Of a DNA stretch of 64,000 bases, positions 35,131-47,200 are shown one piece after another. This stretch comes from Cordia subcordata (taxonomy: Eukaryota; Streptophyta; Magnoliopsida; Boraginales; Cordiaceae), in assembly GCA_028554755.1 (NCBI GenBank), contig JAPTOF010000021.1:5867001-5931000 (forward strand). Reading direction: 5' to 3'. Made by a program: the position numbers and the translations under genes. The notes beneath the pieces are model-generated. The model was not told where the DNA came from and ran no database searches. It saw only the letters and a program-made list of their open reading frames with translations. Position 1 is the stretch's first letter, and each line of letters begins with the position of its first letter.

Positions 35131-36400
35131 CTCTCGGCCAAGAAAGAAAATCCAGAAAAATCAGAAAAAAAAATATTTTTCTTTTTTTTGTTTTTCTTTT
35201 CTTTTCTTTATATTCTTTTCAACTTTTATTCTGATTAATTTGGGGTGCTATTTTTATGTTTTGTGGGGCTAATCTGGAACATCTTTTGAGCTCAAAACTT
35301 GAAGAAGAAAAGAGATTTGAGCACTAAAAGCAAGGGGAAGCATCTAACTTAGTTTTTGAACTTTAAAAGACTTATCCTATTTAATAGTAAGCTTAAATTT
35401 CATGTTTTGACTTGAATTGAATATGATGAGCTAGATTTTCAAACCTAGGGTTGTTGTATGTTGTAAAATACGTTTAGGGGTTTGAATAATTGACTTGTAA
35501 CCTATCTATGGCTTGTATATATATGCTTTGATTTACTTGCTTTAATATCCTATTTCAAGTATGTCTATGTGCTTGTATTAGGGTATCTACAAGTATGTCT
35601 ATGTGTGTGTTATACTGCCTCTTTGGATAAAAGCATGTTATAAATCTTCATACATGTGCATTATGAAACATTTCTATGGCTTCAAATCAACTTGTCTATG
35701 AGTTATTTTGAGGATCCCCTTTTGAGCATGTATGAAATCGAGCCTTAAATGCAATACCCACTTGTTGTGATGCTTGATTGTTGATTCATAATCCATGTTT
35801 AGGCTATAGTTGTGCTCATTTAGCTTTAAATCCAGCTAATAGGTGTCCGGTATAGTCTAATCAAATCTAGATGGCTTAGTTCTTAGCTTCTTTATCTAAT
35901 TAATGAGTTAAACACTAAGTTAAGATGCAATCAACATCACCCTAGACCTAATTAACTAAGCCCGAAAACCCTAGGCTATATGAACCATATTATACTCTTG
36001 GGATCCACCCAGGAAAAAAACCCGCACCAAGTCCTAAAGGATATTACGATTAGTTGGTGAAGCCCAGCGATAGAGCAAATGAAGCCATAGATAGATACAA
36101 ATCACTATCATAGCCTGAAGTCTATTTTGTACATGCAATCACCCTAGGTCATCCCCGATCTTTCAATCGCCGTTGGTGTGCCCTGAATTAGGTTAGGTTT
36201 AGATTAGGGTTAGCATTTGTTCGTTTCTTTTTCTTGTTTTAGTTAGTTTAGAGTGCCCTTCAATTCAAGAAAAGCAAACCACACACACGTATCTTGTCTT
36301 AGGCTCACTTGCACATAGAGACTGATCTTAGGAGCCTCCTTGTGGAGATGATACCAGTACGCACATGCTATGCCACGCGTGATCTGTACGCTTGTGGGTT
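35131..36400 (+). repeat. Tat-type LTR, 3' part
   Basis: It shares its opening with the window start (ctcggccaagaaa...cagaaaaa, then tttggggtgct) and shares an 'agctttaaatccagctaat' block with the inverted LTR at 28342-30414. It closes with 'gagatgataccagtacgcacatg...gtacgcttgtgggtt', the same tail type as both other copies. The 5' limit is unclear and may extend left through the AT-rich block. It is directly followed by the Tat integrase C-terminus at 36430, not by a PBS, so it is an insertion or rearrangement in pol. Confidence 0.6.
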
Positions 36401-36429
36401 AAGACTTGGTTGTCGATTTGCGCTTCAAT

Positions 36430-36711
36430 TGCACACACAACTGGTTAACGATCACTTTCAGTCAAGGAGACTTGGTTTAGAAGACGATTTTGCCACTAGG
36501 GCAAAAAGACGACAAGTTTGGAAAGTGGTCTCTAAACTGGGAAAGTCCCTCTATTGTGGAGCAAGTTTTGTTTCAGGGCACTTACAAACTTAGCAACCAT
36601 GATGGCGTGCTTCACTCACAAGCAATTAATAGCAAGTACTTGAAGCCATACTACCCAGGCTCATGGGAAGTGGAAAGAAGACAAGCCCTAAGAGACCAGT
36701 CTCTAGTCTAA
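36430..36711 (+). pseudogene. Tat integrase C-terminal domain
   Basis: The plus-strand translation reads FSQGDLV, stop, KTILPLGQKDDKFGKWSLNW, SPSIVEQVLFQGTYKLSNHD, INSKYLKPYYPGSWE. The G-D-L-V, K-F-G-K-W..N-W-E-G-P and K-Y-L-K-x-Y-Y-P motifs are the integrase C-terminal end of Tat/Ogre polyproteins. It would complete the pol at 30620-32640, but the left piece already reaches the equivalent of the residues just before G-D-L-V. The two therefore slightly overlap, and they may come from one element split by an insertion or from two copies. A stop replaces the usual tryptophan after LV. Confidence 0.8.
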
Positions 36712-38947
36712 GTGCTATTAATTCCCTCGCCACAATTAATTCAACTCTTCTCTGAATTCTTCTTATGTCTTTTTTTTTAATTAAATCTCCCTTATAATTC
36801 TAAGTGCTCTTTCTTTTAAAGGTTTGCTTCTTAGAAACAAAAAAATTGCAGTAAGAAAATAATGCATAAGCATCAACAGAAGAAAAGAGAACCTGCAAAA
36901 TTCAAAGTTCAAATGAATCAAGTCCAGGCTTGAGGCCCACAGCCCATTATATACAAACAAAAATGTGAACGCCTGATGAGCTACTATCGACCAAAGAATT
37001 ACAAAAGAACTATTTTGGGCATGATCGAAGGCCAATGGAAAGAAAGGGCAAAGCTAGTAAACAGGGGAGAGAAAGCAGGCAATGACTAAGGTATAGAGTC
37101 AAGTATTGTAGCTACTAAGGCATCAGCATACTGACACTATTTGTCGTCACAAGTCCGATCTGCCTAACGGCAGCCCGTTTATCCCTGTCCTAATTTTCTA
37201 CCTGGGCGAATAGCTGGGCCAGCTCTTGGTGTAAACTGTAGTACGCCTGACACAAAACGGACTAATGCTCCACCTCATCTTCGATCTCTTGCTCTAGACA
37301 CGCTTTTTTGCGATGGCTAATTTACCTTCTAACTTAGTAACCTGCGCCTTGTAGACGACTAGTTCTCTAGGAGCAGTAGCCTACTGGCACTGTACATCTT
37401 TCCTGTGAGCCTTAAACTCCTTCAACTGGGTGGTCATCGAAGAAAAAGATCATATATCTTGATTGGTGTGGTCCAGGACAGAGTTAGCTTGGGTACAGGT
37501 ACTTGAAAAAGAGCTGATCTCGGCCACCAGAGTATTGGCTGTTGACTACAGCAGTGGAAAATCAGTAGCAGAAGTGGCAAAGTCCAGAGCATGGGTAAAT
37601 TAACGTAACCATGTAAAGGAACAGAGCACGCTCAAAAACATTGAAAGAGTGGACTTAAGAATACGAAAAAGCGTCTGTCGGGATAGAAGCTGCTGGCTCC
37701 CAAAAACAAGAGGCTTGCATAATAAGTTAGTAGGGAACCTTTGTTCAACATAGTCAAACAGGTCATCTATGGAAGTTCTGGGGTGCTGGGACACGTACAT
37801 ATCAAGGTCACACAGCGCCTTGAGCAGATCAGACACAGAGGACTGAGAAAGAAAGAGAAAGTTGATAATTATGGTGATGAAGGTATGAAAAATAAATAGA
37901 CAGGGACTTACCATGGTTGCACGATAACTTGATGTTCCGGGAATAGCTGCCATAGCCTCAATGGTAGCTAACATCCCGAAAGAAGCCTGGAGATAAGTGT
38001 CGAGGTTGTCACTACAAAAAGCTTCTCCATCAGTTGTAGGAGGGGAATGCTCTGACGATCTAGAATCGCCACTGCAGTAGTCATCGTCCATAGAGGTGGA
38101 GAAAATTGCTATTGGTGGTTGATTAGCAACTTGAGGAGTAGTGTACATAGAGCGAGCACCATAAATTAAGATGCCTAAAATCTCACTTAGACCGAGGTGC
38201 AAGGGTGTGAAGTCATATGTACTTATTCAGAAACCTGCATTCAAAGACGGGCACTTACAAGGCTGGGGGCAAATTGCTCTTTGGCGTGCAGCTAGAAGGT
38301 TCGCCAAAGTTAGCGGGCCTTTTCCTTGAAACAGGGAGAGATGTGATAAAAGCTTCTGTGGAAAGACCTACAAAACCAAAGAAATTAAGAAAAGCATGGA
38401 GCGAGTACAAAATGCTAGAAGATAACACATAATTCTTGGGGTAATCACCTGCAGAGAACACCTTATGGTTTGGAGTATCATAGCAGGAAAGGGAGAAGGT
38501 GGCAGAGGAGTCACAGCCTTTACGTAGAAATCTAAAACCAATTGAGTGATGACGACATTTGCTAACCAAAAAAGATATTTCAATTGTCACCAAGTCTCAA
38601 AACTTGGGAAACTGTCTGAAAAGAATTCAACCACAGCCAGTTTGGTCCGACGATACAGCTCAGCCCAAGTTTTAGAAATTTCATAGGCATTATTGCGGCG
38701 TTGAAAGGTTGCTCTATCAGCAAAGTCTTCGTTGGTAGTGAAGGAAACGGGGATCGGAATGCATTGGGTGTATCCGAGTTCGCATGAGGAGAAATGGGGT
38801 TGATAAATTTCAACAGCCCTTGAGTTATTAGACGGTTCAATGCTCACCATATAATGAAGGTCACAGCCAACTAGATAGCTAAAACTGATATCGTACCTAT
38901 CAAAATAGAAACGAGAAGTCATGAAATCGAAATAGAGACAAGAGAAA

Positions 38948-39149
38948 TGTTTACAAGTATATGTATTATTCATGTGCGTTATCTAACAAGCTATACATAT
39001 GATTTATTTATATAGACAAAACTTGTCTTGGCCACCAAGACAAACCCCTAGCTAAGGAAAAATATAAATTAGGCAATACCATAATTTACAAATTATATGG
39101 GATACAACAAATCAGGCTAAATATATTTAATATCATATATATTCTATCA
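38948..39149 (-). repeat. Element D 3' LTR, 202 bp
   Basis: On the minus strand it starts TGATAGAATATATATG and ends TTGTAAACA. It has a TATA-like stretch (tctatataaataaat) near 39005-39020. The short length and TG..CA ends fit a small copia LTR. No partner LTR is present. Confidence 0.8.
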
Positions 39150-40088
39150 CCCCCTCAAACTCAATGTGGCGAAAAGGACACCAACTTGAGTTTAGACGCG
39201 AGGTCAACTAGGTGCCCAAGTAGATGAGCTTTAGTGAAAAGGTCGGCAAGCTGGTTAGTGACAATCACATCCAATATGCCTTGTACGCTCATGCAAAACA
39301 TCATTGTGTGCCATTTGGATAACACTCTGATTATCAGAGTGAAGAACAGTAGGATTTTGGCTGAGGGGCATCCATGTCAACAAGAGGCCATCGAAGCTAA
39401 ATAACTTCCGGAGTGGCATCAGCAAGAGCCTCAGCCTCAGTACTCAAACGGGCTACAACAATCTTCTTTTTTCTATGACACAAGATAAGGGAGTCACCTA
39501 ACAAAAAGCAATAACCGATGGTTGAACATCGATCCGTAGGATCTCCAGCCTAATCAGCATTAGAATAACCTTGAAGAACCGAGGAAGAACAGGCAGAAAA
39601 ATGCAAGCCATGGAATAAAGTGCCCTTGATATACCAAAGAATACGAAGAACAACAGCATAGTGTGTGGAACGAGGGGTAGACATAAACTGACTAAACAAA
39701 TGAACAGCACAAGCAATATCAGGCCGAGTAAGGTGAGATATATGAGGTTGTCCACCAACTGATGATACAGAGTAGCATCTGGGAGTAGAGTAGCATCCAT
39801 AAGAGTGAGGCGCACAGAGGTGTCTTGTAGGGTAGATGCAATCTTGCTGTCAGTGAGATTGGCACGAGAAATAAGGTCAGATGAATACTTGGTTTGTGTA
39901 AGATAATATCCTGTGCTATTAGAAAAGACTTTGAGACCAAGAAAATAGTTAAGAGGACCAAGGTCTTTCATCTCAAAATGCTAACGAAGAAATTGCTTCA
40001 GCTCTGAAATACCATTCACATCATGCCCAGTAATAATCATATCATCCACATATAACAACAAAGGAATGATTCCAGAAGATGAGTGTCA
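38948..40088 (-). mobile_element. Element D: 5'-truncated Ty1/copia fragment
   Basis: Minus strand. RT end with IIPLLLYVDDMIITGHD near 40030, MKDLGPLNYFLGLKVFSN at 39971-39915, then a frameshifted RNase H region to about 39400. A PPT (ttgagtttgaggggg, 39150-39165) and a short LTR (38948-39149) follow. Sequence upstream of YVDD is absent, and PMD-type coding resumes at about 40088, so the copy was truncated before or after insertion into the PMD ORF. Confidence 0.85.
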
Positions 40089-40958
40089 TAGTTGCAAAAT
40101 CCCAAAGGGGCCTCCAGAATTGTCCAGGGAGCCTTCTCTCTTGATCTAATCAGTATAGTGCATCATGGACCTATAAAGATAAGGAGAACGCCAATGATCC
40201 AAGGGCCATAGGTTATTGCTAAGTGAGTGCTTGTGTGATAGAAAAGGGTTTTGGTGATCTTTGTGGAGAAAGACCAAAGAAGGTACTTGCAGAGCCATAA
40301 AAGATTGATTACCAAGTGCTCAGTACTGAAGACGGCAGCATTGCTAGTCCCTATAGTGTTTTATAAAGCTTTTGAAGGTTATGGCATTCTTGTCTAGGCA
40401 GAGGCCATGTTGCCCTCTTTGATAAACATTTTAGTAAAAACACCTGGCCATAGGGCCAAAGCCAAGAAGACCTACAAGGTCAAGCAAAGTAATTGTTCCA
40501 TAGCCAAAAAGGAAAACAAAACAATTCATGATCGTAGACCAGAAAAGTAGACTTGAGGCAAGAATCGGCTAGAAAGGAATGAGAGGTTCATAGGAGAATT
40601 GTATGGCATCGTAAATATCCATTGCTTCCAAGTCGTACCTCTTGGCTGCCTAAACATAGTCAGGCCAAGTCACGTACATAGGATGAACGTGTTTGTCCTA
40701 AGGGGACAGTCAAATTCTAGATGGCCATTGCTTTAGGGAAGAAAAGACTTGCTTGGGGTGCTCAAGAGCAAATAGATCATCTCTTGTAATGGGAAGGTAT
40801 TGGCCATAGGAGGAGTCCCTAAGGCAATGAGTGAAGTAAGGCCCAAGGATATGCCGGTGAGGGTGCCTAGTGCAAATCTGTATAGCTGTGGTAAGCTTTT
40901 CTGAGTCTACATACAGAAGGGATATTAGAAGGACAACAAGATCATAGCGCCCACTCAT

Positions 40959-41799
40959 CTTCTGTGATGGGGGAAGTTTTTTGAAGCTCTGAGAAGGTTT
41001 TTGCTACGATTTTGGAGATTTTGTGGGGACCAAGACAAAGAAGATAGGAAAAATGAGAAGAAAATAATGCTCAAGGCCTTTTTAATGGAAGAAAAATGAT
41101 GGTTGATCTGCATTAATCAAGGCCAAATTGTGTCCTATAATCGTAAAAGGACTTAGAAGACATAAAGACGTCAAATTCGGTCGCAGGACTTAATGTTGAG
41201 GGTTACTTTTGAAGATAAGGTTAGTGAGACACGTAAAGGCCCCAGGTTAGCGTGTACAGATATCATGGGCGACAGGCTATAACATGCATTAAATGCGAGA
41301 AGAGTCCAAATGGGAAAGCCACTTACAGAATTCAAAGAGGCCTAGAAGTTAACCACATCAAGTAAACGTGCGAGGCACATGGTCTGATGAGTGCATAAGC
41401 AATCTAAACTCCATGACGTTATTTGAGCAGCTTATGGGAGGCATTTTTTAACCCAAAACTGCAATGCAATGGCTTGCAAGCTGAGAAGGAGTTCAAAGGC
41501 TGAATGTGGCCAAGAAGTTAAGGTGAAGAAAGGCCGAGTACACGGCTTAGGATATAAGCAGCAGCTGACTTACAATATGAAGAAATAGCATAATATATGT
41601 GGCAAGCGTGATTTTTCAACAAGAGACTGAGTTGACACAAACACATTTGGCATTAAACTATTGAGTAAGAATAAGGGAAAGAATCTGCAAAAAACCAAAG
41701 TCAAATCCCACAACCTTGGTTGCCTTTGAATTAAGCAGGTTCGTTGAGAAATCTTAGGAGCCACAAAAAATAAAAGAAAGTCGTCGCTAAAAAAAAAAG
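40959..41799. other. Region between PMD start and LTR end
   Basis: About 840 bp with moderate GC and no convincing frame. On the minus strand it would be the leader or promoter side of the PMD ORF. A purine run (aaaaaaaaaagggtccc, 41790-41806) just before the LTR-like block may be a decayed PPT in plus orientation. Confidence 0.35.
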
Positions 41800-42425
41800 G
41801 GTCCCAAAACCACCATATCTTTATCCTATTTTATCTATCTAGCTCTTCATAGCCTAGTGATAGCTTAGTCATAGCATGATAATAGCTTAGATGTAGCTTC
41901 GCTATACTCACCATTGTAATTTGCTTTACGACCTAGATAGTTTATGTTCTGAATCAGTTTATTTCCATTTTACTATAATTAACTTTATGCTTTCCCATAA
42001 CTTATGTTGTAATTGACATTAAGGCTTAGGTTATATCAATCTTGTTGTAATTCACTTTATGGATGGAGCAATTTCGCTGTAATTAACTTTACGGCATTAT
42101 TGAAAGATTGGTGGGCTCTTTGAGATTTTGATCCATTGTAATAAAATTCAGTGGCTTGGAAATCATCTCGTTTGTAGTTTTAATCCAGTTAAAGTCCTGA
42201 TTTTGTTAAAATTGGGAAGTCCATAGTCCATATCACTTCAACTCCTTGGATCGAGTTCGGGCTAAGGAAAGAACACATTTTCATAAAATTGTGTAAGAAA
42301 ACCAAATGGCCACATAGAAGCCGTAAGAGGACTCGGTCTCAGCGCAAGAAAAAGACCTCGCCAAGAATGTAGCCAAGGACTTGTGTCCTGGTGAAGGTTT
42401 TCTCAAACAAACAGTGGTTACGTAA
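41800..42425 (+). repeat. Tat-type LTR end, copy 1 (T2 family)
   Basis: It shares an ordered set of blocks with 54510-55150: 'tctagctcttcatagcctag', a series of 'gtaattnactttatgg' phrases, 'gggctctttg', 'ggatcgagttcgggctaaggaaagaac', 'aagaaaaccaaatggccacat', and 'ttctcaaacaaaca' at the end. It lies downstream of integrase and the antisense ORF, where a 3' LTR of that Tat element would be expected. The exact LTR start was not found. Confidence 0.5.
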
Positions 42426-42916
42426 TATGATTACATTCAATTAAGCAAATTATGATTCATTTAGGGATTAAGAAGTTAAGTAGATAAATAAAATTAGTAA
42501 TATAGCTAAAACTAAAAGATTGTAATATAACTAGAATCAATTAATTTGCTATTAGGATTTAATATAAGCTAGTAGGAAACTAAGCTATAATACTAGAATT
42601 AACTGAAAAGTGTATTACTCTATTAACAAAGAGCTCTAGATAAATAGTTGTTATGTTTAAGTGCTAATTTGTGTTTGACTCTAATTTTGCGACACTTAAC
42701 TTATTTTTTTGATTTTTCTTTGTTGGGATAATCATATTATAAACTTTAGTATATAGTATACTAAAAATTAAATTAGTAGTATAACTAGTATCAATTTAAT
42801 TAAGTCTAACTAGGTTATACATTAAACTATTAAATACTAATTGAATAAATATATTAAGACCTTAAAATAGTTCTACTTTGACCTTTAGTATCTATATAAG
42901 AAAATATTACTAAAAA

Positions 42917-43334
42917 TTAACTAATAAATACAATATATTGGGACATTAATATAACTCTAGATTGATAATATATTTTAGTATATATCTAGAAAATGTTCAA
43001 TATCAACAAAATACAATTTGAGTCTAGTGATAATGCATCATTATTTAAATTTTAAGAGTAAAAGGTTAAAAGTTCAATTCCCACCATTTATAGTCTTTAT
43101 ACTTTTGAGAGTATATTAAGATATCTTAACTAATAAATACAATATATTGGGACATTAATATAACTCTAGATTGATAATATATTTTAGTATATATCTAGAA
43201 AATGTTCAATATCAACAAAAATACAATTTGAGTCTAGTGATAATGCATCATTATTTAAATTTTAAGAGTAAAAGGTTAAAAGTTCAATTCCCACCATTTA
43301 TAGTCTTTATACTTTTGAGAGTATATTAAGATAT
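42917..43334 (+). repeat. Tandem duplication of a 209-bp unit
   Basis: Copy 1 is 42917-43125 and copy 2 is 43126-43334. They look identical except for one added A (caacaaaatac against caacaaaaatac). Each contains a tRNA-like pair of boxes, 'gagtctagtgataatgc' and 'aaagttcaattcccacc', 45 or so bases apart. The flanks 42426-42916 and 43420-44243 hold AT-rich sequence with no recognisable gene. Confidence 0.9.
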
Positions 43335-43378
43335 ATGTTTGTATATAATTATATATAGAAATACTTCCAAGACCAAAA

Positions 43379-43419
43379 AGAGAGAGAGAGAGAGAGAGAG
43401 AGAGTGTGTGTGTGTGTGT
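43379..43419 (+). repeat. (AG)n(TG)n microsatellite
   Basis: About 12 AG units are followed by about 8 TG units. Confidence 0.95.
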
Positions 43420-44243
43420 ATGCATATAAAATATGCAACACGAATCAAGTATCGTTCTGGGTATCCAAAATCTAGTTTATAGAAATTGGGTTTCAGGACA
43501 CGGGTACTTGCGGGGCCGATTCCAATTCTAGCCCAAACCTTAATGGGTATCAGAAATTATTTCACTCTGATACAAGATTTTTAATGAGACGAGCTTAAGT
43601 GGGTCTTTAATGGATTAATCGATCCCAATCACTCTTCTTATTATTATCCCCAAGCATATTAACGAAAAATAGCAGACGTTGCAAAAAAGGTTAGCGGTCG
43701 CTATATAGAAAACAACATGTTGTTGACTTTGTTGAAAAGTATACTTCTGCTATGCTTTCCGATAAGCTTGCAAAGAACTATCTCGATTTAAAAATACTTG
43801 TTTTCAATATCATAATGTTAAATTGATGCAAGCACAAACAATGGAAAGGAAATCGTATTTCATTGCTGTTTTTGGTTGGCGCAGATGGCTCCTTTAAAGT
43901 TCTTACTTGAACAAATATGTTTCGCTGAGATCCGAAATATACTACTTTGCTATATTCATGAAAGACAGCTTACACACATTCTTTAATGAGAAACACTGAC
44001 TCAAGAAACTATATCCAATTGCAGTTCCACCATGAAATTACACACTAGTGGAGCCTAAACCTGCTATCTTCGTTACGCTTTCAACATCATTTTTCAATTA
44101 TGCAAAAGACCATACTCCAAATGAGCCGATTTTAATACAAAATTGTTATTTAACCAACCACTTATTTAGACAAAGGTAATCATGGGGATAATAATAATGT
44201 TGCAAGCAGCAAATCTTCTTAACTGGTTTGTGAAGATTGCAAG

Positions 44244-47200
44244 TCATTGGGCATCATCCCTCTCTTTCACCTCTTCAATCTTCTCAACAGCCTCCTTTAT
44301 ATCCAACCTCTTATCAACGTCGGCTTCACAACAACTCAAACCAACTTTTAGAAGTTTAATGATCTCTCCTTCACCACCACTCGTTCCTGTCATGTCTTTA
44401 TCAAATACCTCCGGCGTCCACTCATCGCGAACAATTGACTGCACCCAGATTGTTAAATCCATGTCACTTGCCTTGCCTTGCTGCAAAAAGTTGGAAGGAA
44501 ATTTTCCAGTCAAAATTTCCAGTATTAGTATCCCAAGGCTCCACACATCAGTTTTCTTCGTTATGCGACGGCTTTGCTTGTACTCGGGTGACTTGTATGC
44601 TACCATGTTCTCTTGTGCGTGTTCTGGGTTGACTACGGGTATCAATCCGTAGTCAGTAAGCAAGGGTTCTGAGGACGCATTTAGAAGCACATTTGAGGAC
44701 TTGAGGTGACCATGGGGCGCAACCAGGCTTGGTAGCTCATTGTAGAGATACATAAGGCCTCTAGCTACTCCTTTGATAATCTTCAATCTCGTTGGCCAAT
44801 CAAGGGTTGGCTCGCCACGTGCTTTTTTGTTACCTGGAATCAGTGACGGAGCCCGAAAAACTTTTGTTATTGGTGTTAATATAAAAATAATTTAAAAATA
44901 AAAAAGTTGGAATATTTTTTTTATAATTCAAATGCTACAAGTGACCTTAAGGAGATCTCACATTTTAAAAGTGTTAAATAATTGTTTCATTTCAATGCTA
45001 TCAATAAATATTTTAGTAGGTCAAAATTAATTTTTTAAATATACATATATTATATATAATTTTTTTTTAAATTTCAACGGTGTCAAGCGACACTATTCCC
45101 TTCAATATGCTGACGTCCCTGCCTGGGATGTTATAACAATAAAATTAGACCTTAAATGTTGATATAATTAGATTGAATGAATCGTGATCAATGACAGAAA
45201 ATTAAATCATGCTTTTCTATCACTATGCTATTCCCAAGCATGGAGCTCTCCAGTTGTTTTATATGAAAAGAATATTAGAGAGAAAGAGGGAGAAGATACC
45301 ACAAGCAATTAAAATTGTTGAAGATGACAGAAAGATACATGGGAAACTGTTGACTTTAGGAAACTAAGCTATTCCCTATAAAACTTGACATCACTTGTGA
45401 AACTAAACTTGTGAATGTTTTATCTTTTATGGATTAAATATTATAAGATTTGTGAATATATGATATACAACTAGTTAACATATAGTATAAAAGTTATAAA
45501 AACATTGTTTGTATACTTTATAAATAAATATATATATATATATATACGAAGAAAATTTATATACTATTCATTTGCAAGTTACAGCATAAGAGCTTGTTTT
45601 GCTTTACTTATTTTGTAATTTATACATTCTTAAGGAAAAAAAAGAAAAAAAAATTCTCACATGCTTTTAACTATTTACAGCTTATAAGTCCAAAATAAGC
45701 ATAGCTAAACAAGCTACAAAACTTGTAAACAAGTAGTATAAAACTTGTTAACATAAAGTATAACACGTGAATATATATTGTAAAACTTATCAACATTGTT
45801 AATGAGCACAATATATAAACCTTGTCAACACAAAATAACACATTAATATATACATAAAACTTGTGAACCATACATTAGCAAACATATAATATAAAATTTG
45901 TGACTGTGCAACTTAAATTTTATGAACATATAGTAAATATAATTGTGAACGTTTATTATAAAACTTATCGATGTTGATTTATAAACAAACAATTAATGAT
46001 TTCTTTATTACATAAACAATAAGCAACAAACTTAAATGAAGTAACAATGAGCTTTTTAAAAAAGAAAAAAGAAAAAAGACATTCAAGTTCCTTGATTTTA
46101 AGTATTAGACCAAAAACGTCTCTTAATTTTTTTTTCCCCTCTTCTTAGGTCCCTCTATCAGTAAAGTTAACTACCTTTACAAAATGTCATTTAGGCCCTT
46201 AATGATGCAAATGACATGGCAAAAATTTTTGTTTTTATATTTTAATTTTTTGTGAGGTTCATTCACTAATTTGGTTGATGAAAAACTAAAAAGTTGAAAA
46301 CTTTCCCAAGAGTCATATGACCTTTTGAAAAGTTCCAAAATTTTAAAAAAGTACAAAAATCTAATAAATATTTTTAATTAACAATAAAGTACTATAAAAT
46401 AGGTTTTCAATATAAAAACCTTTGAATTGCGTGAATAGTAGATAACAGTAAAGTGCTACAAAATAGATTTTTATACTATTATAAGTTTTAAATATAAGGA
46501 CCTTTGAATTGCATGAATAGTAGATAACAGTAAAGTAGTATAAAATAGATTTTTAGATAACGTTGCAATTGCGATAGTGATCGATGAGGCAACTTATGCA
46601 TAATAATTTATTTTTGGACAGTAATTTTTATGAGTAATGTTGTCTTAGGCTTTCCTATTTTGGAATAACTTCATTATTTTTCAACGAAATAAAATAAAGC
46701 AAAATGATTGCATTATTTTACCTTTACTACAATTAAAATATTTTATAGACAAACTATATAGAAGATTTAACTAAACAACTTAATTAGAAGTTTCTTAAAT
46801 TAGAGACCAGCTAACAGCAATCCTTTATACATTTACCTCACCTAATCGAATTTAAAAAAAAGAAGAAAATATGTTTTTGACATGTCATTTGCCTTGTTAT
46901 AAGGACATAAATGGTAATTTATGAAGTTTAACTTTTTCGTATATAAGCTTGTGTATATTTCCATGAACGCATGCATATCATATGCATCAGCATCTTAGTT
47001 GTGCATACTAAATGAACAAAAAATGACATACCATGGAGATGAACAGCTAAGCTGACATTGTTTACATGGTGAGTAACGAAAAGCTTCTCTTCCTTCCTGT
47101 AGTAGAAAGCCACAAGAGGAAGCAAGTTGATGTTGTTCAATCTTCCTAGCCTTCTCATATGCTCATAGAACTCATCTTTGTCCACATTGTTCATTTTCCT

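Larger units (their letters stand above)
37080..40958 (-). pseudogene. Antisense plant mobile domain (PMD) ORF, spliced, broken
   Basis: Minus-strand, multi-exon gene-like region. It opens at 40958 with MSGRYDLVVLLISLLYVDSE. After stops it carries a plant mobile domain (aminotransferase-like) signature near 40450-40600: LASSLLFWSTIMNCF, then FGYGTITLLDLVGLLGFGPM. A copia fragment (38948-40088) interrupts it. The left part has WAELYRRTKLAVVEFFSDSF, then KALCDLDMYVSQHPRTSIDD and a C-terminal coiled coil (AQVTKLEGKLAIAKK, LHQELAQLFAQVEN near 37200-37330). A canonical 69-nt intron is visible at 37843-37911 (GTAAGT to TTTCTTTCTCAG) and keeps frame. Other likely introns are near 38370-38448 and 38171-38260. 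PMD proteins occur as free genes and as extra ORFs in Tat retrotransposons. The position, antisense and just after Tat integrase, supports the latter. The role in the element is unknown. Several stops make it a pseudogene. Confidence 0.7.

Noticed and set aside
43015..43300. Possible tRNA genes in the 209-bp duplication
   Set aside because: Box-like motifs are present, but I could not fold a cloverleaf with paired acceptor and anticodon stems. Left as tRNA-like.
44182..44652. Plus-strand open frames over the PRK kinase exon
   Set aside because: They are the antisense of exon 3, whose kinase motifs and splice sites are decisive for the minus strand.
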